From contig NZ_CP117435.1 of the NCBI RefSeq assembly GCF_030687495.1, forward strand, positions 1,178,001-1,242,000: DNA of 64,000 bases. The letters are read 5' to 3'. Both the position numbers and the translations under genes were made by a program. Under the pieces are notes generated by a model that worked only from the letters and a program-made list of their open reading frames with translations, had not been told where the DNA came from and did no database searches. The DNA is from Pseudomonas sp. FP453 (GTDB lineage Bacteria; Pseudomonadota; Gammaproteobacteria; Pseudomonadales; Pseudomonadaceae). This document shows, piece by piece, positions 39,193 through 49,689 of this stretch. The first letter of the stretch is position 1, and the number at the start of each line of letters is the position of its first letter.

Positions 39193-39932
39193 GGCAAGGC
39201 AATCAACGAGGCAAAGTTAAGACACTGGAACCACGGCACGACTGTCGAGAACCCGGCCGCCAGCAGGCGTTCGCGGTGTTCTTCGAGGCTGTCGGGCTTC
39301 ATGACGTTTTCGATGGCGCTGCGCTTCTGGGCGATTTCCAGTTCGCTGTAGCCGTTGGCGCGTTTGAACGCGACGTGCAAATCGGTGAGCAACGCGTGTT
39401 CTTCGGGATCATTGAAGCGCAGCTTTTCCGAAAGGATCAGCGCGCCCCCCGGCAACAGCGCCTGGCGGATGCGCGTGAGCAAGGCCAGGCGCTCATCAGG
39501 AGCGATAAATTGCAGGGTGAAGTTCAGCGCCACCACCGAGGCCGGTTGGAATTGCAACGCGAGGATATCGCCCTCGATCACCTCCACCGGCAGCAACTCC
39601 TGGAACATCGAGTCCTGGCCATTGAGGTATTCGCGGCAGCGCTCGACCATCGCCGCCGAGTTATCCACCGCGATCACCCGGCAGCCATCGGTGCGCACAT
39701 GGCGACGCAGGGCCTGGGTCACGGCGCCCAGGGATGAACCCAGGTCGTAGAGCACGCTGTTGGGCTGGGCAAACTGCGCCGCGAGCACACCGAGGTTTTC
39801 GACAATGGTCGGGTAACCGGGCACCGAGCGCTTGATCATGTCCGGGAACACCCGCACCACGTCCTCGTTAAAGGCGAAGTCCGGCACCTGGGACAGGGGC
39901 TGGGCGAATAGGCGATCGGGTTCTTTGCTCAC
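39189..39932 (-). CDS. cmoA: Carboxy-SAM synthase CmoA
   Basis: About 247 residues from GTG 39932 ([40 protein letters not shown]), the standard CmoA N-terminus; the frame extends to 39977 without family match. SAM-binding core [19 protein letters not shown] and [18 protein letters not shown], plus [13 protein letters not shown]. It makes carboxy-SAM from SAM and prephenate for CmoB. The two form an operon for cmo5U tRNA modification. Confidence 0.95.
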   Translation of the reverse strand: MSKEPDRLFAQPLSQVPDFAFNEDVVRVFPDMIKRSVPGYPTIVENLGVLAAQFAQPNSVLYDLGSSLGAVTQALRRHVRTDGCRVIAVDNSAAMVERCREYLNGQDSMFQELLPVEVIEGDILALQFQPASVVALNFTLQFIAPDERLALLTRIRQALLPGGALILSEKLRFNDPEEHALLTDLHVAFKRANGYSELEIAQKRSAIENVMKPDSLEEHRERLLAAGFSTVVPWFQCLNFASLIALP

Positions 39933-39969
39933 GGTTGTTCCGGCGACGAAAAGGGGAAAGGCCGGCATT

Positions 39970-40626
39970 TTAGCCAAGTTGGCCCTCGTGTGCGCGGGTT
40001 GTCTGATGGAAAGCCGACGCGGTGATGCCCCACTGCCCCAGCCAGTAAGTGGCGATCAACAAATACGGCGCCGCATCGAACGCCAGCACAAAGCGGTTGA
40101 TACCGATCAGCGTGTCGGAAAACACAAACGACGCCGCACCCGCCGCCGCCAGCAGCGCCGAACGTTTCGGTACATCGCTGCCCAACCGCGCCAGCGCACG
40201 CCAGAGCATGGCGCTGATGACCAGCGCGTAAACCACCACCGGGATCAGCAAGTCGCCAAGGCCGTGGGAAATCAGGATGCTCAGCAGCACTGCGCCGACG
40301 CCCAGCGCCAAGAGCAATGGCAGCAGCGCCAAGCGCCGGCAGTCACTGAAATAGGCCTTGAGGTACGCCAGGTGCGCCAACAGAAACGCGCCGAGGCCAA
40401 AGATAAACAGGTCCCCCGGCCAGGCGAGCAGCACGTCGCCCACCAGGGAAAAAATCAGCCCCAGGCTGATCCAGCGTCGATAGTCGGTGGGCGGTGCATC
40501 ATGCAGCCAGCCCAGCAGCGCCAGCACCGGCAGCGGTTTGACCAGCAGGCATAATAAGGTGGCGTGGGTGGCCAGGCCGTAGATAAAGGTGCCGGCGCCC
40601 ATCAACGCAAGAATCATCCATGGCAT
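39970..40626 (-). CDS. Lysoplasmalogenase-like YhhN family membrane protein
   Basis: 218 residues with about seven to eight hydrophobic helices. YhhN/TMEM86 signature elements: [49 protein letters not shown] and [13 protein letters not shown]. Members hydrolyse the vinyl ether bond of lysoplasmalogens in animals; the bacterial substrate is unclear. It starts 1-2 nt from the stop of the inhibitor gene upstream, so they form an operon. Confidence 0.85.
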   Translation of the reverse strand: MPWMILALMGAGTFIYGLATHATLLCLLVKPLPVLALLGWLHDAPPTDYRRWISLGLIFSLVGDVLLAWPGDLFIFGLGAFLLAHLAYLKAYFSDCRRLALLPLLLALGVGAVLLSILISHGLGDLLIPVVVYALVISAMLWRALARLGSDVPKRSALLAAAGAASFVFSDTLIGINRFVLAFDAAPYLLIATYWLGQWGITASAFHQTTRAHEGQLG

Positions 40627-40627
40627 A

Positions 40628-41017
40628 TCAGTTCACCGTAATGGCGCAGTCGAAAGTGTCGGCAGGTTCGGCTTCGGGTTCCCAGGGTTGCTGGGAGGTC
40701 AGGCGCAAACGGCCCTGGCCTGCGGCGAAGGCCTGGAAGCGCCAGGTGGATTGCCCGCCGCCGCCGATCACGCCGGATTCACGGCTGCTGTAGACCTCGG
40801 GGCTCAGCGCGCGGAGCACGCCGCCGGCGGAATCCTGGATGGCCCAGCGGTAGCCGGTGGTGGGGTTGCTGGGCAGGGTGAGGATCAGGTTCTGCCCGGT
40901 TTTGAGCTGCAGCGGGCAGGCGCTTTGCGCGTCTACGCTGATGTTTTGCTTGGGGGCACTGGCGCACCCGGCCAGCAGGGCAAGGCTTAGGGGGATAAGC
41001 AGGCGGGCAGCGGTCAT
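40628..41017 (-). CDS. Chagasin-type (I42) cysteine protease inhibitor, lipoprotein
   Basis: 129 residues. A lipobox (LALLAGCA) at residues 13-19 predicts a lipoprotein. The mature domain shows the I42 family loops: NPTTGYRW (L4-like loop binding the protease cleft), GVIGGGGQSTWRFQAFAAGQGRLRL and a C-terminal QPWEPEAEPADTF. Chagasin-type proteins inhibit papain-family cysteine proteases. The inhibitor followed by a second Lon gene on the same strand resembles the icp-asrA region of P. aeruginosa, as I recall it. Confidence 0.82.
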   Translation of the reverse strand: MTAARLLIPLSLALLAGCASAPKQNISVDAQSACPLQLKTGQNLILTLPSNPTTGYRWAIQDSAGGVLRALSPEVYSSRESGVIGGGGQSTWRFQAFAAGQGRLRLTSQQPWEPEAEPADTFDCAITVN

Positions 41018-41107
41018 GGAGGCTCCGTTGATTCACGACGAAGGGCGAGCATAACCGAAGATGAGACAAGGTGTGACAAGAGGGGGGTGGGTTATGGCGG
41101 CTGACGC

Positions 41108-41190
41108 CATCGCGGGCAAGCCCGCTCCCACATTTGACCGATCTGTCATCAACAACACCGATTAATGTGGGAGCCGGGCTTGCCCGCGAT
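41108..41190. repeat. REP pair in tail-to-tail order
   Basis: Right arm first (41108-41133, GCGGGCAAGCCCGCTCCCACAT) and left arm second (about 41164-41190), the reverse of the other doublets here. It sits between the inhibitor gene and the lon-like gene. Confidence 0.75.
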
Positions 41191-41217
41191 GAGGCCAGTC
41201 CAGGCACTACATCACCA

Positions 41218-43638
41218 TCAGAAGAGCACCTTGGCCACATCCGCAAACCGCTTGGCAAAGTGCACGGTCATGCCTTCCTTGAGGTACTCCGGCAACTCCT
41301 CGAAGCTGCCACGGTTCGGCTCCGGCAAGATCAGTTCGTGAATCTTCTGGCGCCGCGCCGCAATCACCTTTTCACGTACGCCGCCAATCGGCAGCACATG
41401 CCCGGTCAACGTCAGCTCGCCGGTCATGGCCACGCCTTTTTTCGGCGGCTGGTTACGGGCCAGCGACAGCAACGCACTGGCCATGGTCACGCCGGCGCTC
41501 GGGCCGTCTTTTGGCGTGGCGCCTTCCGGCACGTGCAAATGCACGAAGGCTTCGTCGAAGAACTTCGGGTCACCGCCAAACGACTTCAGGTTCGAGCTGA
41601 TGTAGCTGTAGGCGATTTCGGCGGACTCCTTCATCACTTCACCCAACTGCCCGGTGAGCTTGAAGCCGCGATTGAGCGTATGAATGCGCGTCGCCTCGAT
41701 CGGCAAGGTCGCGCCGCCCATGCTGGTCCAGGCCAGGCCGGTTATCACGCCGGTGCCGGACAACACCTGTTCGTTGCGGAACACCGGCATGCCCAGGGAG
41801 CTTTCCAGGTCCTTGTTGCCGATCTTGATTACCGAGTCCGGCTCATCCAGCAACTTGACCACCGCCTTGCGCACCAGTTTGCCCAGCTGTTTCTCCAGTT
41901 GGCGCACTCCGGCTTCGCGGGCATAACCGTCGATCAACGCACGCAGGGCGCCGTCGCTGATGGTCAGGCTGGTTTTGGCCACGCCGGCTTTTTCCAACTG
42001 TTTTGGCCACAGGTGGCGCTTGGCGATGGCGACTTTTTCTTCGGTGATATAGCCCGACAGGCGAATCACTTCCATGCGGTCCAGCAACGGGCCGGGGATC
42101 GAATCGAGGGTGTTGGCGGTGCACACGAACAGCACTTTGGACAGGTCCAGGCGCAGGTCCAGGTAGTGGTCGAGGAATTCGACGTTCTGCTCCGGGTCGA
42201 GGGTTTCCAGCAGCGCCGACGCCGGGTCGCCCTGGAAGCTCTGGCCCATCTTGTCGATCTCGTCGAGCATGATCACCGGGTTCATCACCTCCACATCTTT
42301 CAGCGCTTGCACCAGCTTGCCGGGCAAGGCGCCGATGTAGGTGCGGCGGTGGCCCTTGATCTCGGCCTCGTCGCGCATGCCGCCGACGCTGAAGCGATAG
42401 AACGGCCGCCCCAGGGACTCGGCGATGGATTTACCGACGCTGGTCTTGCCCACGCCCGGCGGGCCCACCAGCAGCACGATGGAACCGGCGACTTCACCTT
42501 TATAGGCGCCCACCGCGAGGAATTCGAGGATGCGGCTCTTGATGTCATCCAGGCCCGCATGGTGTTTATCCAACACCTTGCGCGCGTGTTTCAGGTCGAG
42601 TTTGTCTTCGCCATACACGCCCCACGGCACCGCCGTCGCCCAGTCGAGGTAATTGCGTGTGACCGCGTATTCCGGCGAGCCGGTTTCGAGGATCGACAGT
42701 TTGTTCAGTTCTTCATCGATGCGCTTCTGCGCCTGGGCCGGCAGCACCTTGCCTTGCAGGCGTTGTTCGAACTGCTCGACGTCGGCGCTGCGGTCGTCCT
42801 TGGTCAGCCCCAGTTCCTGCTGGATGACCTTGAGCTGTTCCTTGAGGAAAAACTCGCGCTGGTGCTCGCCGATCTTGCGGTTCACCTCGGCGGAGATTTC
42901 CTTTTGCAGGCGCGCGACTTCCACTTCTTTGCGCAGCATCGGCAAGACTTTTTCCATGCGCTTGAGCATGGGCACGCAGTCCAGCACTTCCTGCAACTCG
43001 TTACCGGTGGCCGAGGTCAGCGCGGCGGCGAAGTCGGTGAGGGGCGACGGGTCGTTGGGGCTGAAGCGGTTGAGGTAGTTCTTCAACTCTTCGCTGTACA
43101 GCGGGTTGAGCGGCAGCAGTTCCTTGATCGCATTGATCAGCGCCATGCCGTAGGCCTTCACCTCATCGGTCGGCTCGGACGGCTGGTGCGGGTATTCGAC
43201 CTCCACCAGGTACGGCGGGCGGTGGTGCTTGAGCCAGGTCTTGATGCGCACGCGGGTCAGGCCCTGGGCGACAAATTGCAGCTTGCCGTTCTCGCGGCTG
43301 GCGTGATGCACCTTCACCAGCGTGCCGTACAGCGGCAGGCTGGAGGTGTCGAAATGGCGTGGGTCTTCGGGCGGCGTGTCCATGAAGAACAGGGCGAGGT
43401 TGTGGTGATCGGATTTGCTCACCAGCTCCAGGGTCTCGGCCCACGGCTCTTCGTTGACGATCACCGGCAGCACTTGCGCGGGGAAGAACGGCCGATTGTG
43501 GATCGGGATGATATAGACCTTGTCCGGCAGGTTTTGCCCAGGCAGCGCCAGGCCAGTGTTGGACGAAGGGGATTCAGCGTTTTCGGGGTCGGCGTAGTCG
43601 TTGAGGTCGTATTCGGGGAATTCTTGCTGGTCGCTCAT
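41218..43638 (-). CDS. Second Lon-type ATP-dependent protease (AsrA-like)
   Basis: 806 residues. N-terminal LAN domain (IIPIHNRPFFPAQVLPVIV), AAA+ module with Walker A GPPGVGKTSVGKSIA and Walker B VIMLDEIDKMG, then the Lon protease domain with the Ser-Lys dyad in PKDGPSAGVTMASAL (Ser about residue 714) and GGVREKVIAARR (Lys about 757). It resembles AsrA of P. aeruginosa, linked to aminoglycoside-induced heat-shock response. A housekeeping lon is expected elsewhere in the genome. Confidence 0.93.
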   Translation of the reverse strand: MSDQQEFPEYDLNDYADPENAESPSSNTGLALPGQNLPDKVYIIPIHNRPFFPAQVLPVIVNEEPWAETLELVSKSDHHNLALFFMDTPPEDPRHFDTSSLPLYGTLVKVHHASRENGKLQFVAQGLTRVRIKTWLKHHRPPYLVEVEYPHQPSEPTDEVKAYGMALINAIKELLPLNPLYSEELKNYLNRFSPNDPSPLTDFAAALTSATGNELQEVLDCVPMLKRMEKVLPMLRKEVEVARLQKEISAEVNRKIGEHQREFFLKEQLKVIQQELGLTKDDRSADVEQFEQRLQGKVLPAQAQKRIDEELNKLSILETGSPEYAVTRNYLDWATAVPWGVYGEDKLDLKHARKVLDKHHAGLDDIKSRILEFLAVGAYKGEVAGSIVLLVGPPGVGKTSVGKSIAESLGRPFYRFSVGGMRDEAEIKGHRRTYIGALPGKLVQALKDVEVMNPVIMLDEIDKMGQSFQGDPASALLETLDPEQNVEFLDHYLDLRLDLSKVLFVCTANTLDSIPGPLLDRMEVIRLSGYITEEKVAIAKRHLWPKQLEKAGVAKTSLTISDGALRALIDGYAREAGVRQLEKQLGKLVRKAVVKLLDEPDSVIKIGNKDLESSLGMPVFRNEQVLSGTGVITGLAWTSMGGATLPIEATRIHTLNRGFKLTGQLGEVMKESAEIAYSYISSNLKSFGGDPKFFDEAFVHLHVPEGATPKDGPSAGVTMASALLSLARNQPPKKGVAMTGELTLTGHVLPIGGVREKVIAARRQKIHELILPEPNRGSFEELPEYLKEGMTVHFAKRFADVAKVLF

Positions 43639-43749
43639 GGGGCACCTGCATCAGGAAGTATGCAGGTTAGATGGGGCGGGGTAGCGGTGGTTTCAATGGT
43701 CAGGTGAAGTTAGCAACATATTGCATAGTATTTGCCTCAGCACGAACCC

Positions 43750-43840
43750 TGTGGGAGCTGGCTTGCCTGCGATAGCGGTGTGTCAGTCAATAGATGTATT
43801 GGCTGATCCACCGCTATCGCAGGCAAGCCAGCTCCCACAT
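43750..43840. repeat. REP doublet (REPIN), GTGGGAGCTGGCTTGCCTGCGAT type
   Basis: Inverted arms from 43750 and to 43840, between the start of the lon-like gene and the 3' end of the GntR gene. Confidence 0.85.
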
Positions 43841-43856
43841 TTGGAATTGAGTGCAG

Positions 43857-44846
43857 TCAGCTGATTTTGTGGAGGTAGGAGGGCAGGGGTTGCTCCGGTA
43901 GCACCGATAACACCTTCAGGCGCTGCAACATCCGCTGCCTGGCCCGCTGCAAATGCTCGCGCAGGTTAAGCGCCGCCGCATCCACCGCCCCATGCAACAA
44001 CAACTCCAGAATCAAGCGATGCTCGGCCAACATGGCAGGATCCGCGCCGATCCCCAGCAACCGGTAAAAAATCCGGCTGATAATCATCGGGCTCTGCCCC
44101 TGGCGGATCAACGCGGCGATCTTGCGGTTCTGCAACCCGGCCAGGCAACGCTGGTGCAAATCCTCTTCGATCTGCTCGATGGCTTCCAGGCTGCACTGCG
44201 GGCTGGCCTGCGCGTCCAGCACCCGTTGCAACATCGCTTCCAGCTCCTCGCGGTCCAGGCCCGGTGCGCTCAGGCGCAGGGCTTCGGGTTCCAGGCAGGC
44301 GCGCAGTTCGTAGTCTTCGGTGACTTCCCGCGCAGTCAACGGCCCGGCGAGCCATTGGGAGTAGGGCTCCTTTTCCACCAGGCCACGGTCGCGCAGGCGC
44401 ATCAGCGCCTCACGCACCACGGCGCGGCTGACGCCGTAGTGGTCGGCGGCGGCTTGCTCGTCCAGGCGGTAATGGCCGAAGGCAATGCAGGTGGACAGCG
44501 CCGCGCCGATTTCCTCGACGATGCGCTCGCCCAATGGCCGCGTGTCCACCAGCTCGGCTTCGCCATTGAGCCCCAGGTGCGCATGGCTCAAGGGCAGGCG
44601 CAGCGGCTCCAGCGCCAGGCCCTCGGGGTTGATCAGGTAACCCCGGCCGTTGAAGCGGCAGATCAAGCCTTCGTCGTGCAGCAGGTCCAGGGCCTTGCGC
44701 ACCGGCACGCGGCTGGTGCCGAACAATTCGGCCAGCGGCGCTTCCAGCAACACCAGGCCATGGCGGGCCGTGCCGTTGACGATCGCGTCACGCAATACCT
44801 GGTGAATCATCGCGTAGCGCGAGGCCGAGGCAGACACTGCTTTCAT
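43857..44846 (-). CDS. GntR/FCD family regulator with two winged-helix domains
   Basis: About 329 residues from the ATG at 44846 (MKAVSASASRYAMIHQVLRDAIVNG). Two GntR-type winged helices stand in tandem: LLEAPLAELFGTSRVPVRKALDLLHDEGLI (about residues 30-62) and LDEQAAADHYGVSRAVVREALMRLRDRGLV (about 125-158). An all-helical FCD effector domain follows (LRACLEPEALRLSAPGLDREELEAML...RCLAGLQNRKIAALI). Single-HTH proteins are the norm in this family. It is divergent from the amidase operon, with two matching 31-bp inverted repeats in the gap. Confidence 0.88.
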   Translation of the reverse strand: MKAVSASASRYAMIHQVLRDAIVNGTARHGLVLLEAPLAELFGTSRVPVRKALDLLHDEGLICRFNGRGYLINPEGLALEPLRLPLSHAHLGLNGEAELVDTRPLGERIVEEIGAALSTCIAFGHYRLDEQAAADHYGVSRAVVREALMRLRDRGLVEKEPYSQWLAGPLTAREVTEDYELRACLEPEALRLSAPGLDREELEAMLQRVLDAQASPQCSLEAIEQIEEDLHQRCLAGLQNRKIAALIRQGQSPMIISRIFYRLLGIGADPAMLAEHRLILELLLHGAVDAAALNLREHLQRARQRMLQRLKVLSVLPEQPLPSYLHKIS

Positions 44847-44970
44847 TGCTTTCTCAGGGGCTTGTAGGACGGTGGCCGGGGATTCTCTCATAAGTTGTGC
44901 CTGTCACCCTGCGCCACGTCGGTGGCACTTTTTTGGGGCTGGGAATGTAGGAATGTTACTTTTCTGCACC

Positions 44971-45001
44971 AAAATGTACTTATTCATAAAAGATACATTA
45001 T
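44971..45001. promoter_or_regulatory. Putative GntR operator 1
   Basis: AAAATGTAC (44971-44979), 13-bp spacer, then ATACATTAT (44993-45001): an imperfect inverted repeat, same design and spacing as the site at 45138-45168. Confidence 0.5.
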
Positions 45002-45137
45002 TTCATTCAAGGCCTGGCGCCGGCTCCAGTCAAACTATTTTTCCCGCTATCCACGCTATCTATCCCGTAGCTCTGGGCGAAAAACCCGGGTTTGGCAAAA
45101 CCCTTGCCGCAGAGACTGGCACGAAAGCTGCCTTTAT

Positions 45138-45168
45138 AAAATGTACATTTTATTAATAAGTACGTTTT
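45138..45168. promoter_or_regulatory. Putative GntR operator 2
   Basis: AAAATGTAC (45138-45146), 13-bp spacer, then GTACGTTTT (45160-45168): a nearly perfect inverted repeat 15 bp before the amidase start codon. Together with operator 1 it fits repression of the island by the adjacent regulator. Confidence 0.55.
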
Positions 45169-45183
45169 GTGAGGGTCATCTTG

Positions 45184-46506
45184 ATGTCAGACGCCACTTC
45201 CATGGCCGAGGATTTCGCCAGCGGTCGCAGCGACCCGGTGCAGGTGCTTGAGCAGGCACTTGTCCACGCGAGCATGGCCCCCAGCGTATTTATCTCCCTG
45301 ACCGCCGAGCGTGCCCGCCGCGAGGCCGAAGCCTCGGCCGCGCGCTGGCGGGCCGGCCAGCCGTTGAGCGTGTTCGATGGCGTGCCGCTGGTCTGGAAAG
45401 ACCTGTTCGACGTGGCCGGCAGCATCACCACGGCGGGCGCCGCTTACCGCCGCAACGCGCCGGCAGCCTCTCTCGATGCGCCCAGCGTCGGCCTGTTGTG
45501 CCGCGCGGGGATGGTCAGCGTGGGCAAGACCAACCTCAGCGAGCTGGCCTATTCCGGCCTGGGCCTGAACCCGCATTTCGGCACGCCGTTCAACCCCCAC
45601 AGCAGCGATCAAGCGCGGATTCCCGGCGGTTCGTCATCGGGTTCGGCGGTCGCCGTGGCCGCCGGGATCGTACCGATTGCCATGGGCACCGACACCGCCG
45701 GTTCGATCCGCATCCCCGCCGCGCTGAATGGCCTGGTGGGTTACCGCAGCAGCAGTCGGCGCTACAGCCGCGACGCGGTGTTCCCGTTGTCGCGCACCCT
45801 CGACAGCCTCGGCCCGCTGACCCGCAGCGTGCGCGACGCGTTGGCCATCGACGATTTGCTCCATGGCCGCCGCCAGGTCCACACGCCCCGCAGCCTCAAG
45901 GGCCAGCGTTTTGTGCTGGCGCAGCAAGACGTCGAACCGGCCGTGCGCGACAACCTGCTGCGCGCCGTCGAGCAACTGCAAGGCGCCGGCGCAATCATCG
46001 AAGAACGTGAATGCCCGACGTTCCAGGCCACCCTGGCGTTGATCCGCGACCACGGCTGGCTCGGCTCCTTCGAAGCCTTCGCCCTGCACGAAGCGCTGCT
46101 CGACAGCCCCGACGCCGAGCACCTCGACCCCCGCGTGCGCCGCCGCCTCGAGGCCGCGCGCGCGCTGCCCGCCAGCCAATTGCTGTACCTGATCGAAGCC
46201 CGCCGCCGCCTGCAACAGCAACTGCTCGACGACCTCGACGGCGCCCTCTTGATCACCCCCACCGTCGCCCATGTCGCGCCGCCCCTGGCGCCGCTGGAAG
46301 CCGACGATGACCTGTTCATCCACACCAACCTCGCCACCCTGCGCCTGACCATGCCCGGCAGTTTCCTGGACATGCCCGGCGTGAACCTGCCCAGCGGCCG
46401 CGATGCCCTGGGCCTGCCCACCGGGCTGCTGCTCAGCGCCCCGACGGGGGAAGACGCTCGCCTGTTGCGCGCCGCGTTGTCCGTCGAATCCGCAATGACT
46501 ATTTAA
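45184..46506 (+). CDS. Amidase signature family hydrolase
   Basis: About 440 residues from the ATG at 45184 ([26 protein letters not shown]) with GAGG upstream. The amidase catalytic triad is visible: Lys in [11 protein letters not shown], cis-Ser in [15 protein letters not shown], and Ser nucleophile in [22 protein letters not shown]. It hydrolyses a linear amide; given the imidase-like gene next to it, a half-amide (mono-amide of a dicarboxylate) is a reasonable substrate guess. First gene of the island operon, 11 nt before the next gene. Confidence 0.9.
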   Translation: MSDATSMAEDFASGRSDPVQVLEQALVHASMAPSVFISLTAERARREAEASAARWRAGQPLSVFDGVPLVWKDLFDVAGSITTAGAAYRRNAPAASLDAPSVGLLCRAGMVSVGKTNLSELAYSGLGLNPHFGTPFNPHSSDQARIPGGSSSGSAVAVAAGIVPIAMGTDTAGSIRIPAALNGLVGYRSSSRRYSRDAVFPLSRTLDSLGPLTRSVRDALAIDDLLHGRRQVHTPRSLKGQRFVLAQQDVEPAVRDNLLRAVEQLQGAGAIIEERECPTFQATLALIRDHGWLGSFEAFALHEALLDSPDAEHLDPRVRRRLEAARALPASQLLYLIEARRRLQQQLLDDLDGALLITPTVAHVAPPLAPLEADDDLFIHTNLATLRLTMPGSFLDMPGVNLPSGRDALGLPTGLLLSAPTGEDARLLRAALSVESAMTI

Positions 46507-46517
46507 GGAGACACACC

Positions 46518-47396
46518 ATGGCTAAAGACATCCTCTGTGCATTTGGCGTCGACGTTGACGCGGTCGCCGGCTGGCTCGGTTCCTACGGCGGCGAAGACTC
46601 GCCCGACGACATCTCCCGCGGCCTGTTCGCCGGTGAAATCGGCGCGCCACGCCTGCTCAAATTGTTCGAACGCTACGGCCTGCGCACCACCTGGTTTATC
46701 CCCGGCCACTCGATGGAAACCTTCCCCGAGCAGATGAAGGCCGTGGCCGACGCCGGCCACGAAATCGGCGTGCACGGCTACAGCCACGAAAACCCCATCG
46801 CCATGACCGCCGAGCAAGAGGAAATCGTCCTCGATAAATCCATCGAACTGATCACCCAGGTCACCGGCAAACGCCCGACCGGCTACGTCGCGCCGTGGTG
46901 GGAATTCAGCAAGGTCACCAACGAGCTGCTGTTGAAAAAAGGTATCAAGTACGACCACAGCCTGATGCACAACGACTTCCACCCCTACTATGTACGCAAG
47001 GGCGACAGCTGGACCAAGATCGACTACAGCCAGCACCCCGATACCTGGATGAAACCCCTGGTGCGCGGCGAAGAAACCGACCTGGTGGAGATCCCGGCCA
47101 ACTGGTACCTCGACGACCTGCCGCCGATGATGTTTATCAAGAAAGCCCCCAACAGCCACGGCTTCGTCAACCCGCGTCACCTCGAAGAAATGTGGCGCGA
47201 CCAGTTCGACTGGGTCTACCGCGAACACGAACACGCGGTGTTCACCATGACCATTCACCCCGACGTTTCCGGCCGCCCGCAAGTGCTGCTGATGCTGGAG
47301 CGCCTGATCGAACACATCCAGAGCCATGCCGGCGTGCGCTTCGTCACCTTCGACGAAATCGCCGATGACTTTATCCGCCGTCAACCGCGTACCTGA
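46518..47396 (+). CDS. Polysaccharide-deacetylase-fold hydrolase, cyclic imide hydrolase-like
   Basis: 292 residues. NodB-fold metal-site residues: [13 protein letters not shown] (Asp 12/14) and [10 protein letters not shown] (His 86, His 90); the substrate loop includes [15 protein letters not shown]. It belongs to the branch of PuuE allantoinase, HpPgdA and the Pseudomonas cyclic imidase, soluble enzymes lacking secretion signals. From memory the P. putida imidase has almost the same length; this is not checked. Placement between an amidase and a transporter favours imide or ureide ring opening over cell-wall deacetylation. Confidence 0.78.
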   Translation: MAKDILCAFGVDVDAVAGWLGSYGGEDSPDDISRGLFAGEIGAPRLLKLFERYGLRTTWFIPGHSMETFPEQMKAVADAGHEIGVHGYSHENPIAMTAEQEEIVLDKSIELITQVTGKRPTGYVAPWWEFSKVTNELLLKKGIKYDHSLMHNDFHPYYVRKGDSWTKIDYSQHPDTWMKPLVRGEETDLVEIPANWYLDDLPPMMFIKKAPNSHGFVNPRHLEEMWRDQFDWVYREHEHAVFTMTIHPDVSGRPQVLLMLERLIEHIQSHAGVRFVTFDEIADDFIRRQPRT

Positions 47397-47433
47397 CCCT
47401 TAAAAAACAGCCCCCATCCCTGAGGCGCGACCC

Positions 47434-48774
47434 ATGTCCATCTACAACAAGCTTGACCTGACCGGCTGGAAACCCCGGCAACTGACCTCCAAGGAAGTGC
47501 GCTTCGCCACCTGGATCGCGTTTTTCGCCTGGGTGTTTGCGGTGTACGACTTCATCCTCTTCGGCACCTTGCTGCCGGAAATCGGCCGGCACTTTGGCTG
47601 GGGTGAAGTGGAGCAAGCCGAGATCGCGACATGGGTGGCGGTGGGTACCGCCGTAGTCGCCCTGGCCATCGGCCCTATCGTCGATAAATTGGGGCGCCGC
47701 AAGGGCATCATTTTTACCGTGGCAGGTTCTGCACTGTGCTCGGCGCTGACTGCAATCGGCGGCGCGTGGGGCAAGTCGCCGCTGATCCTGATCCGTTCGC
47801 TGGGCGGCCTGGGCTATGCCGAGGAAACCGTCAACGCCACCTATTTGACCGAGCTGTACGGCGCGTCGGAAGACCCGCGCCTGACCAAGCGCCGTGGTTT
47901 TATCTACAGCCTGGTGCAGGGCGGCTGGCCGGTCGGGGCGTTGATCGCTGCCGGTTTGACCGCGTTGCTGCTGCCGATCATCGGCTGGCAGGGCTGCTTC
48001 ATCTTCGCCGCGATCCCGGCGATCGTGATTGCGATCATGGCGCGCAAGCTCAAGGAAAGCCCGCAGTTCCAGATCCACGAACGCATCAGCCAACTGCGCA
48101 AAAGTGGCGCGGTGACGGAAGCACAGAACGTCGCCGTGACCTACGGCGTGGACTACGACGAACACAGCAAGGCCGGTCTCAAGGCCGCGTTCCGTGGCCC
48201 GGCCCGCCGCGCCACCCTGGTGATCGGCGCCGCGCTGTTGCTCAACTGGGCGGCGATCCAGGTGTTCAGCGTGCTCGGTACCTCGGTGATCGTCAGCGTG
48301 CACCACATTTCGTTCGAGAACTCGCTGATCATCCTCGTGCTGTCGAACCTGGTGGGTTACTGCGGCTACCTCAGCCACGGCTGGATGGGCGACAAGATCG
48401 GCCGTCGCAACGTTATCGGCCTGGGCTGGATGCTCGGCGGCCTGGCGTTCGCCGGCATGTTGTTCGGCCCGAGCAACATGGCGATGGTGGTCGGGCTGTA
48501 CAGCCTGGGCCTGTTCTTCCTGATCGGGCCGTACTCGGCGGCGCTGTTCTTTATCAGCGAAAGCTTCCCCACCAGCATCCGTGCCACCGGCGGCGCGATC
48601 ATCCACGCCATGGGCCCGATTGGTGCGGTGGTCGCAGGGTTTGGCGCGACCCAGGTGTTGTCCGCCGGCAGCGACTGGCAGACCGCCGCGCTGTGGTTCG
48701 GTGCGGTGCCGTGCTTCCTGTCCGGCATGTTGATGTTCGCCGCGCGCCATGTGCGCCCGGAAACCGTTCAGTAA
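47434..48774 (+). CDS. MFS metabolite:proton symporter
   Basis: 446 residues with twelve hydrophobic segments. MFS marks: [15 protein letters not shown] after TM2, [28 protein letters not shown] (the R-G-GxG region of the sugar/metabolite porters), and the central loop [17 protein letters not shown]. It is of the acid/metabolite symporter type. Lying in the island operon it probably imports the substrate or a half-amide product. Confidence 0.88.
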   Translation: MSIYNKLDLTGWKPRQLTSKEVRFATWIAFFAWVFAVYDFILFGTLLPEIGRHFGWGEVEQAEIATWVAVGTAVVALAIGPIVDKLGRRKGIIFTVAGSALCSALTAIGGAWGKSPLILIRSLGGLGYAEETVNATYLTELYGASEDPRLTKRRGFIYSLVQGGWPVGALIAAGLTALLLPIIGWQGCFIFAAIPAIVIAIMARKLKESPQFQIHERISQLRKSGAVTEAQNVAVTYGVDYDEHSKAGLKAAFRGPARRATLVIGAALLLNWAAIQVFSVLGTSVIVSVHHISFENSLIILVLSNLVGYCGYLSHGWMGDKIGRRNVIGLGWMLGGLAFAGMLFGPSNMAMVVGLYSLGLFFLIGPYSAALFFISESFPTSIRATGGAIIHAMGPIGAVVAGFGATQVLSAGSDWQTAALWFGAVPCFLSGMLMFAARHVRPETVQ

Positions 48775-48784
48775 GGAGTGTGTG

Positions 48785-49546
48785 ATGAGCCGTAAAGTTG
48801 CCTTGATTACCGGCGCCGCCAGCGGCATCGGCCAAGCCCTCGCCGTGGCCTATGCGCGAGTCGGTGTGGCGGTGGTCGGCGGGTATTACCCGGCCGATCC
48901 CCATGACCCTCAAACCACCGTCGCGTTGGTGGAAGAAGCCGGCGGCGAATGCCTGATGCTGCCGCTGGACGTCGGCAGCACGGCCTCGGTGGACGCCTTG
49001 GCCGAGCAAGCCGTGCAGCACTTCGGCCGCCTCGACTACGCCGTGGCCAACGCCGGTTTGCTGCGTCGTGCGCCGCTGCTGGAAATGACCGACGCGCTGT
49101 GGGACGAGATGCTCAATGTCGACCTGACGGGGGTGATGCGCACCTTCCGTGCGGCCGCCCGGCACATGAACGAAGGCGGCGCGCTGGTGGCGATTTCATC
49201 GATTGCCGGTGGCGTGTATGGCTGGCAGGAACACAGCCATTACGCAGCGGCCAAGGCCGGCGTGCCGGGGTTGTGCCGCTCGCTGGCGGTGGAATTGGCG
49301 GCCCAGGGCATTCGTTGCAATGCGGTGATCCCGGGGTTGATCGAGACGCCGCAGTCGCTGGATGCGAAGAACTCGCTGGGGCCGGAAGGCCTGGCGAAAG
49401 CCGCGCGGGCGATTCCGCTGGGGCGGGTAGGCCGGGCGGATGAAGTGGCGTCGTTGGTGCAGTTCTTGACCAGTGATGCGTCGAGTTACCTCACCGGCCA
49501 AAGCATCATCATCGACGGCGGCTTGACCGTGCGCTGGCCTGATTAA
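48785..49546 (+). CDS. Short-chain dehydrogenase/reductase 1 of the island
   Basis: About 253 residues from the ATG at 48785, with AAGGAG upstream. SDR motifs: TGAASGIG (cofactor), NAG as VANAGLLRR, catalytic Ser in [11 protein letters not shown] and Tyr-Lys in HYAAAKAG, then the PGLIETP segment. A classical NAD(P)-dependent alcohol/ketone oxidoreductase; substrate unknown. Eleven nt after the transporter gene, so co-transcribed. Confidence 0.9.
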   Translation: MSRKVALITGAASGIGQALAVAYARVGVAVVGGYYPADPHDPQTTVALVEEAGGECLMLPLDVGSTASVDALAEQAVQHFGRLDYAVANAGLLRRAPLLEMTDALWDEMLNVDLTGVMRTFRAAARHMNEGGALVAISSIAGGVYGWQEHSHYAAAKAGVPGLCRSLAVELAAQGIRCNAVIPGLIETPQSLDAKNSLGPEGLAKAARAIPLGRVGRADEVASLVQFLTSDASSYLTGQSIIIDGGLTVRWPD

Positions 49547-49567
49547 TAACGAATGTACTCGGTCCAA

Positions 49568-49658
49568 ATGTGGGAGCTGGCTTGCCTGCGATAGCGGTGG
49601 GTCAGCAGCACATGTATTTACTGAACCACCGCCATCGCAGGCAAGCCAGCTCCCACAG
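49568..49658. repeat. REP doublet (REPIN), GTGGGAGCTGGCTTGCCTGCGAT type
   Basis: Inverted arms from 49568 and to 49658, between the two SDR genes of the island; it may end the first transcript or stabilise its 3' end. Confidence 0.85.
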
Positions 49659-49689
49659 GGAACCGGTGTTTGTCTGAGGAGATTTGTAT

